NCBI GenBank assembly: GCA_009801015.1
Contig: VHZZ01006040.1
Span: forward strand, 19,453 to 66,548
DNA length: 47,096 bases
Origin: Silene noctiflora
Taxonomy: Eukaryota; Streptophyta; Magnoliopsida; Caryophyllales; Caryophyllaceae
Direction of reading: 5' to 3'
Positions 29,301-38,485 of this stretch are shown one piece after another. A program made the position numbers and the translations under genes. How positions within the stretch are numbered: position 1 is the first letter of the stretch; the number at the start of each line of letters is the position of its first letter. The notes beneath the pieces are model-generated. The model made no database searches, was not told where the DNA came from, and saw nothing but the letters and a program-made list of their open reading frames with translations.

Positions 29301-31441
29301 CATGCAGGTTCAATGTGGCTTATGCCAGGAGCATATTAGAGTGTTAGACTAATGGCCAATCTCTCGACTGCAACTGTTCAATTCAAAATTCCAATTAGTA
29401 AAGAGAGGGGGTGCAATTGATTATCGATCATTCATTCATGCCAAGAAAACATAACAATGAGGTTATAATTCATTCAAGGTCTCCATCCAAGAGAATTGAT
29501 GACGAATATGACAAACCACAGATATATATAGATCTGCATACAGAGATTTGTGTCTCTATACCGTATAGTTCCAAACATCTAATTAAAGCCTCGGAATTCA
29601 ATGTGCAGAACTCATCTAATTTTTTGAATAATATTAGTGTTCGAACTAAAAGTAAACTACTTTAAAATGGTAATACAGTTACCAGGGAGCTAAGAGTCGG
29701 TAATATGAATTGCAGCAAGTATATAAAGTAGTCAAGAGAAGAGACAGGATGAAGAGAGAACAAACCCCAGCTCGCATTTGATTAAGGCCGCCGTTAGTAT
29801 GAACAAGTAGATACCCCCTGGTGTCTGCTGGTGCTGCATATATACATCACATAACAGAATAACATTAGTATTTCAAAGTTTCAGATGATAACTAAAATTA
29901 AGCAAAGGAAAGATTGATCTCTTACGAGCATATGAATCATTAGGCCTGATACAAGGCACAAAATCACGATGATTTGGAGGCATCTTCCATAATGATTTAC
30001 TGGCACCAACCAACTGTCAATTCTTAATGAGTGAAAACATGAAAAAGAGCATGAATTCTTGTTATTAAACCGTAAAGAAATTATTTGTTCTCAAGTCCAA
30101 ACTTTCAATAAACCACTAACATGCATCAATACTTGCATCCATATCAAACCAAGTTCTCAATTTCACAAGTACAACTACTATAATGACATCTTCTGATGCA
30201 TATCCCGACATAGGGACTAGAACCTAAGAACGTCCAATGTACTCAACCTCACCCTTAGATTGCCGAGTCTCCTGGATGTTACTCCCTTAGTTTCAATAAT
30301 TTACACTTCTTAAAAGATGAAGACGAAATCAACAAAAAAATCCCATGAATTAAGAGAGTTTATGCTATGTGACTGACTCGATTGCACGTGTCAGGCGCGA
30401 CACTGTATTGAGAAATGAGAATTGGACAGTTTTTTTCAGGGAAAAAAAGTCATGTTCTAGGTTCGAAATGAAATGTCAAACCAGTGTCATTTCACGGTAT
30501 CAGACAAGCCTACACGCTACAAAAGTGAAGTGTCGAAATAACATAGAGACATAGTATACTCCGTGTATGACGAGGACATAGCAAAGATACACAATGTAGA
30601 GGAAAAACAATCACAAACCTTAAAGGAAGAAAGTGAAGCTTTAGTAACATGTGGAGGTGCATATGCCTGGTCAAGGTCTAGCTCAGCATTTAATTTTGGG
30701 AAATTAGTGTCATATTGCTGCAAGTACAATAACACACCCACCACACTAATCAGTTACTTTCAAGTTCCAACACCAATGACACATTACTCACATTAAATCA
30801 AAAACCCAATTAAGAAAAATGGAACACAACTCATACTCATATACATTTATTAGTTATTGTGTACGACAGTCCTCGACAGACTAAAAGTGATCACTTTATG
30901 GTAATAAACGGTGACTATTTGCGCATATATTCCGTACATTACATGATCTTCACTAATCACCAAGAAACCAAATTTCAAACACAACCCACTAACAAAAGAT
31001 TACATTTTGTTTACCTTTTATATTCCTTGTGATGGGCACTTAAATTAAATGTAAACTACCGAGACGAAGGAAGTATCATTTTTTGAAAATTACCCATCAT
31101 TCTATTTACAATATCAATCATACCCATAATATATATATTCATCAAACACACAGTATACCAATCAAAGTCAAAAACTTTAACAAAACCCATAAATGCATAA
31201 ATATTCCCTTGTCTCGTTCATTTGTTAATCAAAGGTAAACAAATGACCGAGACGGACAAAACAATAAGATTAACAACAATGACAATGAAAGTAAACTTAC
31301 AGTGGGGAGTTTATAAGGGTCGGGCAACTTGGGAACTGTAGGAAAATGAACTGAAAAAAGAGTAAACAAACCAATTGTACAAATTGCACAACTTATCAAC
31401 TTTCTTAATAACATTACACTTCTTAATCTTTTTTTCTGCAT
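26335..31441 (-). CDS. GT106 / O-fucosyltransferase-family glycosyltransferase, type II membrane protein, 12 exons, 524 aa
   Basis: Exons from the 5' end: 31301-31441, 30619-30717, 29926-30013, 29766-29833, 28856-28944, 28575-28755, 28246-28374, 28025-28158, 27404-27617, 26994-27178, 26814-26909, 26335-26485; 525 codons with stop. A short basic N terminus (MQKKRLR) is followed by one hydrophobic segment at about residues 11-31, so it is likely a Golgi type II protein with a lumenal catalytic domain. Family blocks: [12 protein letters not shown] at 121-132 (nucleotide-sugar binding), [37 protein letters not shown] at 281-294, and [21 protein letters not shown] from about 408. Plant members include pectin RG-I rhamnosyltransferases and proteins annotated as O-fucosyltransferases; I cannot tell donor or acceptor from sequence, so I give no symbol. 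All introns are GT-AG. The intron at 27618-28024 contains a transposon. Confidence 0.92.
27716..27979. mobile_element. hAT-type inverted-repeat element with tRNA-like internal boxes (GT106 intron)
   Basis: The left end cagtggaggattttag and the right end ctgattataaatccaccactg are inverted matches, the CAGTGG-type terminus of plant hAT MITEs. Inside, atggctagctctatggtta (about 27800) and gggttcaaacc (about 27849) look like RNA polymerase III A and B boxes about 40 bases apart, as in a tRNA-derived SINE. It may be a SINE inside a MITE or a chance resemblance. No target duplication was found. Confidence 0.45.
31207..31258. repeat. Short Stowaway-like palindrome upstream side of GT106 intron 1
   Basis: The stretch ttgtctcgttcatttgtta, a four-base atca spacer, then aaggtaaacaaatgaccgag and acgga is a near-palindrome built from the two Stowaway-type ends. 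It is either a nearly empty miniature element or the fused termini of a deleted one. It is in GT106 intron 1 (30718-31300). Confidence 0.5.
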
Positions 31442-31942
31442 TTTTTTTCCCTATTCAAATAAATAAATATAAATAATGTATATCAAATAAATTAAAATTT
31501 TTTATGCAAACCCATTATGCATTTCATCAAATAAATGCTAAATAAAAGAAAAAAACTCTGTTTTAATATGATATTTAGTATAAGCGTTATTGGCGATTAG
31601 CTGGTGATTATTGTGATTAATAAGATTCAGTTAATTTGACGATGAAAATTGAAAATAAGAAAGATGGGAGAAGTGGAATCAAAGGTGGAGTAACGTGGGG
31701 GGTGTAGAAGTGGAGATTTATGGAGATGGAGCCTGGAGGTGTAGGGGAGTGTATGAAATAATAATTAAGGAAATAAATTAATTTATACATGTTTTTATTA
31801 GGAGAAAAACCTTGTTGGTTGTTTTAGTATTTTAATCCGGGTAAGTCTTCTATAAAACGGTCTTATAATATAACATTCTATCAAAGTTGCGCAACAAAAC
31901 AAAAACATTGTATCAAAGTTGGTTGGTTGGTGTGAGGGGTAA

Positions 31943-32171
31943 GACTTGGCAAACGGGTCAACTAGGCCGGGTTCAGATCAGATCAATTTCGGGTTGAGTG
32001 AGGCTAAAGATTATTTTCAGATTAACTATTATAATATATCAAATTATTTGTGGATAATAATTAGTTAGTTATAATAAATAGCCGGGTTGGGTCAAGTTCG
32101 GGTCTTGAGTTTGAGTGTCGGATCAGGTTATTCGGGTTTGGTCATTTGGGCCGGTCAAATTTGCCAGGTCA
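31943..32171. mobile_element. Member of the cccgaccc/ggtggcaa repeat family
   Basis: It begins acttggcaaacgggtcaact and ends gccggtcaaatttgccaggt; the ends are inverted (ggcaaa / tttgcc). The flanks are rich in cgggt steps and the centre is AT-rich. This is the same architecture as 296-832 and 41888-42430. Confidence 0.5.
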
Positions 32172-32172
32172 C

Positions 32173-32330
32173 TGATAAGGATTTTCATCTCTTAAACAAG
32201 TGGTTAAGAGTTTGATTCCTGACTCTTATGAAAGAAAATAGTCAAACTTAGGAGGGGTCTACCCATTAAGTTACTTTCACTACCAGAATGAGAGAGATTC
32301 CTCTATACTCTTGGTCAACACAAAAGAAAA
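32173..32330 (+). mobile_element. Possible SINE remnant
   Basis: The phrases ctcttaaacaagtggttaag (A-box-like) and gagtttgattcctgac (B-box-like, compare GGTTCGANTCC) are close together, followed by a variable body. This resembles the tRNA-derived head of plant SINEs. There is no clear tail or target duplication, so confidence is low. Confidence 0.35.
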
Positions 32331-32688
32331 ATAATACAGTATATCATTCTAAAACCAACGAAAAACGAAATACCCTTATTATGCAAAGTGGTAATTGATA
32401 GAAATTATTTTAGTTGAAGTTTTTTAGGTAAATAATCATTTGGTTTAACGATAGTGCTTTATATAATTCAAATTATAACTAACACTCCTTTCGTTCAATA
32501 CTTCAAATTATTTGTTTACATTTGATTAAAATATTTTTCATAAAAAATAAAAAAAGTAAATAAATAAATGAGACATAGAAAGTACATACATATAACAATC
32601 TTATAATAATCGGACTTATTGTAATTTTAGACACTCTACAGATCGATCAATCAATACATTTGAGATTTGAGATGTTTTGTGATTTCAA

Positions 32689-33025
32689 TTAGGTAGCACG
32701 GACACAGACACGGACATGTGATACGACATTCCATAATATTTAAGATACGAGATATGTGATTTTTATTTAATAAAATATATATTTTATAATTATAAATAAT
32801 GTATGATTTTACTTTTGTAAAGTATTTAATATTAAATTTAAAAAAGTAATGGTAAAATTTGACTTTAATTATAACTTTCTCATTTTGTCACCCAAACTCA
32901 TCTCTAATTAATCTCTTTCGACCTTTCATTCCTCGTCTAATCTATAACATGTCTAGGTGTATGTCCGACGAGTGTCGATGTCCAACACGGAACAACTGAT
33001 TAGGAGAAGTGTTCGTGTTAGGTAG
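32689..33025. mobile_element. hAT-like MITE, 337 bp, with perfect 8-bp target duplication
   Basis: The direct repeat gatttcaa flanks it at 32681-32688 and 33026-33033; eight bases fits the hAT superfamily. The ends share tagcacggacac / taacacgaacac in inverted orientation, followed on one side by repeated gacacg steps and on the other by cctaatcagttgttccgtg (read inward). The centre is AT-rich. The same termini border the assembly gap at 13477-14043. Confidence 0.82.
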
Positions 33026-33167
33026 GATTTCAACAATTTTAGTAAATGATCTATTTTTTTTTTTGGTGACAAAGAACTATGGGGTACGTTTAGGGAAGAC
33101 TATCTAGTACCATATTTGTCTTTATGAGATATACTCATATAGGATTTTATGAGGAAAAAAAAAAATA

Positions 33168-33503
33168 TACATCGGTTGTCCTACCTCATATTTTATTTGT
33201 TTTTGAGCATATATGTATTTTTTTTGAGTTTATTACCTCAAATTTTATTTGTTTTTGAGCATATGTATTTTTTTTTTGAGCTTATAAAAGTTTATATGTT
33301 AAATTTTAATTTTTTTCTTGTCAAAACTCAAATTTAACTAAGTTTATATGTAATGTTTTTGAGTTTTATTTTAATCTTTAGAGTTAATTGTCTAAGTAAA
33401 TAAACTCAGAAGTTTTATAGTAAAACTCATAATTTTTAAAATAAAACTCAAAAACTTTATTATAATGCTCAAAAATTATATTTGTGGTAGTACATCGGAT
33501 GTA
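33168..33503. mobile_element. Palindromic TA-flanked MITE, 336 bp
   Basis: The left end tacatcggttgtcctacc and, read from the right, tacatccgatgtactacc are terminal inverted repeats, and the match resumes with ttttgagcat in both arms. TA flanks each side (33166-33167, 33504-33505), suggesting a Tc1/Mariner-type insertion, though the terminus is not the Stowaway consensus. Inside, a block of about 62 bases with attttatttgtttttgagca is tandemly duplicated at about 33189 and 33242. Most of the element consists of tttgag/ctcaaa steps and could form a long hairpin. Confidence 0.72.
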
Positions 33504-35503
33504 TAATCCACTTACTGGGATTTTATGGTTAACAATTTGTGGAGACTAACTCATATTAAGAATAATTAATTAATTAACTTGGCTGATTAACTTTTGATGT
33601 TTTATACCACAATTTTTAAACTCTTAACATTTAATAAATTTTCCTCAAAATTCTCATTTTCTAAATATTTTATCTAAAACAAACTTCCATTAACTCTGTC
33701 GAAACAAGAAACAATTTTGTAAGAATATCGATCATGAATAATCTTTCCTTTCTACCATAAAAATTAATCACCAAAACTTAGGAGATACAGTCTCTCATTA
33801 AGTTATTAAACGAATCAATCTTACGATAAATTTGTATAGACCACCTTACATAAGCACGGAGTATTACCTATATATCTTATCAATTAACTTTTGCATTGAG
33901 ATCAAAATGACTTTAAATTAATGGACTTAGTTAAATTAATATGGACTTGGTTAAGTGCATGATCAATTGTTCATTTCTTATGAGCAACGTAGGGGCTAGT
34001 AGGGGTGCTCGTCCTACTGACTATTGAAAATTTTAAACTTTTTAGTTAAATATTTAAAACTTTTTTCAAGTTTTATTTAAATCATTACTCGTTCGTCCCC
34101 GCTACACTCAATTCCTAACTCCGCTATTGCTTATAAAAAATAACTAATAATCATATCATGCATGGGTCATTAGAGTACAATGCATTATTGTTTTTGAACC
34201 TCCATCATTGAACAAGAACTAATCAAACTACACCGAACCATTTTGAATTAATTTAGTTTGTTAATTTTTTATTTAAATACTTATTTGCAATAATTAATTA
34301 ATTTATTTGAATAATAATTCAAATCAATCATTTCTTTTTCGCTGTAATTACCTCGATGTTCTCTGCTGGTCTAGCTATATAAGGAGTACGACGTACAATA
34401 TACTCTTTTTATCTTGCATTATTTTTTTGCTTTTAAACTTTTGTCTAATCCAAACTTTGCATTTTTAGTCTAGGACTGATTAATTGGTCCTAATTAGAGC
34501 AATCCCTTACGAGATATGGTCGGAGTTTTTACGTTATAAAGTACTCCCTCCTATTTTGTGCAATTGTAACATTATTTGATTATATGTGAAGAAAATTTTA
34601 ATAAAATTTTCCAATTCTAACGAGTCTAAAATGTCATATATATCCGAGTTATTAACTTGAATAATGTGTTTGTTACTTTGTGTCATATATATCAGCCTTC
34701 CACAAACATTATTGATGAATCCACCGATACAAATATATGACCCGTAGTTAGTTATTAATAAATCCGTTTTAAAATAAGTCGTCGTACATAGACAAACGAA
34801 CGAGTTTTCTAACCTGTGCCCATTTGGGCACGTAAACGGGGCAAAAGTTGACGTGAACGTAAAAGTGAAACTAAGAAACAATAACGTTGCGGAAAATGTT
34901 TCTTTGTATAATTTGCATGTGTTTATCAGTTGTCAATCAGCATCTTCTCTTGTATGTGTCTGTTTGCTTACACTATAAAGTATAAACATGCGTTGCATTG
35001 CATGCAATCTTCCAACTTCAATTCTAATAAAGGCATCTCACTTCCTGGTTAATAATAGGATCATACTCGATCTTTCCGTCCCAATTATCTGTCTACCTTT
35101 AATTAAAATACCCCTCTCAAAGAATATAAAAGATTAAAGAAATGATTATTATTACTCGTAGCAATAAGTTGGTTGATGAGGGGAGTAATAAGTACAGAGT
35201 ATTTCTTATTTCGGGATTTTAATCAAAAGTAGAAACCTAATGATTCGGCATATCGAAAATAACTCGTAACCAATTACCGAGTGTAAAATGTTTACATATA
35301 GAGCTAATGAGACTCATTTTTTTTTTTCATAATCATCATCTAAATAGTAAGTTCAATAGTTGATGTTTGATTTGATTCAACCACAATTGAAACAATTATT
35401 TCATAAACAAGAAAAAAGTGACGAAAATGTTAGTTCAATTGCCAAATTTCCGAGACGTGCCGAAAAATATTAACAAAATTCGTTCGCATTGCTTCATAAT
35501 TAG

Positions 35504-35510
35504 TATAAAA
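35504..35510 (+). promoter_or_regulatory. TATA-like box of the cysteine protease gene
   Basis: The sequence tataaaa lies 56 bases before the start codon at 35566, a usual distance for a plant gene with a short leader. AT-rich surroundings make chance matches likely. Confidence 0.4.
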
Positions 35511-35565
35511 AAAAACATGAAATATTAACATTATTCAAACATAATCCTACAAAACAGCTTAAAAA

Positions 35566-36905
35566 ATGCATGCAGAATCGAACATTCATCCAAACTTTCG
35601 TTTAGTTCTTATATTATTATTAATCTGTGTTATATTTGTATTTTCAAATACAGATGAAGGGATCGTTATTGCGAAAACAAATTACGACACGAGAGTTATG
35701 AAATTGAGGTTCGAAAAATGGATGATCGATAATAATAAGGAATACAAGGACGTAAAAGAAAGTGAGGAAAGGTTTCGAATATACCAATCGAATGTTGAGT
35801 TTATCGATTATGTCAATTCTCAGAATTTATCGTACACCCTAATCGACAACAAGTTTGCAGATATGACGAATGACGAGTTTAACTCCAAATTCGCGGGTCG
35901 ATTTACTAGCATTGTACCGAGTGAAAGCCATGAAGTGAACAATACAAGCTACGACGACTTCCAAGCTTTGCCTGCTACTGTTGATTGGAGAAAACAGGGT
36001 GCTGTAACTCCGATTAAAAACCAAGGCCAATGTGGTAACTTCTATTCTCTAACTCGGCTTTTCTTACCATTATTATTATTATACGACTTGCATGAACGCA
36101 GGGCCGTCTAATAGCAAGTTTAAAAAGGTTCTAAGAACCTGGTCCTGATCCCAAACTTTTTATAGTACAATTTGCTAGATAAATATCCACAATCGAGTTC
36201 AATCTACTACTAGAAAGAAGTTTTTCTTCTATATGGGGATTCAAACGGTCCTTTAGAACTTGGCCTCTCAAATTTATTTGAGCACGAGTTTTTGCATGCT
36301 AATTAACTAAGGCTCGGGATTGTATAGGAAGTTGTTGGGCATTCACTACAATCGCATCAGTCGAAGGCTTCCACAAAATCAAAACAGGAAAGTTAATTTC
36401 ATTATCCGAGCAGCAACTAATTGACTGTGATCGACGTGGAAATCGTGGCTGCAATGGAGGCTGGATGGAAGGAGGTTTTACCTACATAAAAACCAAAGGT
36501 ATTGCTTTAGAGAAAGACTACCCTTACACAGGGAAAAATGGTGCATGTAACCAAGCTAAAGTGCAGAAGAAGGCAGTAACTATAACAGGTTATAAGTTGG
36601 TACCTAGAAGCAACGAACGAGCGTTACAGGCTGCCGTTGCAAAGCAGCCTGTTGCAACTGGTCTTAATTCTAACATTATGTTGCAGTTATATAAACAAGG
36701 TATATTTGATGGGTTTTGCGGAACAACTCTAAACCATGGCGGAACTATTATCGGGTATGGAGCACAGGGTGGCAAGAAGTATTGGCTGGTGAAGAATTCA
36801 TGGGGTACTAACTGGGGAGAAAAAGGTTTTGTACGAATGAGACGGAATGTAGCTAGTAGAGGTGGCCTTTGTGGCTTAGCTAGGCAACCCAGTTTCCCTA
36901 CTTAA
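35566..36905 (+). CDS. Papain-type cysteine protease (C1A), 2 exons, 348 aa
   Basis: Exons 35566-36034 and 36328-36905; 349 codons with stop. A hydrophobic segment at about residues 11-27 acts as a signal peptide, so the zymogen is secreted or sent to the vacuole. The I29 inhibitory prodomain has the ERFNIN-type pattern from EERFRIYQSNVEFIDYVN to NKFADMTNDEF. The mature enzyme should begin near LPATVDWRKQGAV (about residue 135). Catalytic residues: Cys159 in GQCGSCWAF, with oxyanion Gln153, His293 in LNHGGTIIGYG and Asn313 in KNSWGTNWG. NLSY and NNTSY are possible N-glycosylation sites. It resembles the SAG12/ervatamin-like group, with no KDEL tail and no granulin domain. Around PVATGLNSN the sequence departs from the usual PVSVAIDA, which lines the substrate pocket, so specificity may differ. 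Confidence 0.93.
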
Positions 36906-37596
36906 CTTAACGTAACCCTGTTCTGATTAATAGTTATCTTTGTTTTACCACGTCTTTCAATTATTTACATGCTATGTTAATCAAAAATTCAAAATGTACA
37001 CATTGTCATATATAATAATATAACAGGACTTCTAATATCAATGAAAGAACGCAACCCCTTTAATGAACAGTTCTAATTTACCCCATCATAATTCAGAACC
37101 AAAGAGTAATAAGTCTTTGGCTCAATTGAAAAAAAAAAATATGAAATCGAATATTTTTTTTTTTATATAAAGGTAAAGGATACTATATTATGAACTGAAT
37201 TTGTTGCTTCAATTCGTTCCTATCTAAACTTATATTGGCTCATCTAAAATTGTATCCTGTCCGATCTGACATAACTAACCCGACACACTCGAACATAAAT
37301 GACGGACCGGTTTTGATCAAAATAATATGCATGGACTTGTATTGTAAATTTGTAACCAATGCTTACTCAAATGAAACTAACAGAAGCTAAAACTAAGTCG
37401 CGCGACTGGCCCTGTTTCGTGTTCAACTCATACCGTCAATTACCTAGAACTACTTGAACTTCTTTTTTTGTCCAGAAAACCAAATATTGCGATTTCCTCT
37501 CTAAGTTCTTCCATTTTCTCTCGAAGTTCCGTATTTTGTTCCGAGACAATCTAACTGCCAATTATTTAATGAGGTGAAGAAAAGATAATGATTAAA

Positions 37597-37711
37597 CAAC
37601 AAGTCTTGCTTGTGACGGTCACGAGCTTGTGACCTCTCACAAGCCCCCTCCCATTTGCTACCCCACTTGCAGTTTGTGAGACGTTACAAGCTTGCGACGA
37701 AAAATATCGTG
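37597..37711. mobile_element. Short Mutator-like MITE, relative of the COX6b intron 2 element
   Basis: It starts caacaagtcttgcttgtgac and contains gagcttgtgac on one side and gttacaagcttgcgacg on the other in inverted orientation. Flanks atgattaaa (37588-37596) and aagattaaa (37712-37720) match at 8 of 9 bases, consistent with a Mutator-type duplication. It is 115 bases, shorter than the 193-base relative. Confidence 0.65.
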
Positions 37712-38008
37712 AAGATTAAAATTGTTTTATTAGGGAAAATATTAAAAATAGTTCGACACAAAATGATTCAACACGTGGAATTCTATCATTTAGAAAGTAC
37801 GACACATGGCGTAAGCTAAATGGGTGTTCTTAATCAAGGTGGAGACAATCATGATTATGAGTACGTGAAGTGTTCGTCCTGAAATTTATGAATCATGTTA
37901 AAAATCACGTGATGGATGCAAGAAAGAGACCCTTGTTGCACACATTTTCTAGCTGGTCTGTTCGTACTCGTAAATATTATGATCCTCAAGCAAGCAAAGA
38001 ATTTACAT

Positions 38009-38062
38009 GACGGGCATATCCGTCGCAAGTTTGCGATTGATCAAATATTACCCATGTGGTTA
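38009..38062 (+). mobile_element. Solo arm of the same Mutator-like MITE family
   Basis: The stretch tgacgggcatatccgtcgca, then agtttgcgattgatcaaata and ttacccatgtggt, aligns with the left arm of the element at 10694-10886. No matching opposite arm was found, so this is a fragment. Confidence 0.55.
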
Positions 38063-38485
38063 TGGATCAAATGATTCACATCTCATGCATGCAACGTCTC
38101 TGCCTTCTCCCTAATTTCTCCCTAATTTCTCATAACCAGTGTTCGATTCCATACCCTACAGGTTAATAAGATCCCTGTGACCGGATCTTCTATATCAAGA
38201 TTGACCACCGGTGGTAACAGGTAACCCATGTGTCTTCTCCTCTTTACTTCGAGTGTAAATGAATCCAAATCACGAGTATTACCATGCAATTACTCATGAG
38301 TACATGGCAAAAGGGAAAAATTGCAAAACGAGAAATTATCAAGTCTAAACTAATGTTTTTATTAACTGGAGGAAAAGAAGTATATAGAATTTTTAAGGAG
38401 CAATTTATCTATATCCCTATGTTCTATGTAAAGATTTATTTGAGAAACAAAGAACAAATGGAGGGCCATGAGATGACAACCTTAT

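Larger units (their letters stand above)
31442..35565. other. Large AT-rich intergenic region between GT106 and the cysteine protease
   Basis: The two genes are divergent, so both promoters lie here. There are no exons. It contains a cccgaccc-family repeat (about 31943-32171), a SINE-like tract (about 32173-32330), a hAT-like element with clear duplication (32689-33025), a palindromic TA-flanked element (33168-33503) and a worn hAT-type tract around 33990-34130 with ends like aggggctagtaggggtgc and cctaactccgct. The remainder is AT-rich sequence that I cannot assign. Confidence 0.6.
36906..38485. other. Convergent region between the cysteine protease and HUB2-like gene
   Basis: It holds the 3' UTRs of both convergent genes and no exon. 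A weak cccgaccc trace is at about 37250-37330. Two relatives of the Mutator-like MITE of COX6b intron 2 lie at 37597-37711 and about 38009-38062. Confidence 0.55.

Noticed and set aside
29411-29665. 84-residue open frame inside a GT106 intron on the + strand
   Set aside because: No family resemblance, AT-rich, and located within the intron between well-supported exons at 28856-28944 and 29766-29833.
34534-34881. 115-residue open frame on the - strand in the large intergenic region
   Set aside because: No recognisable domain or splice partners; phenylalanine/isoleucine/serine-rich as expected for AT-rich non-coding DNA.
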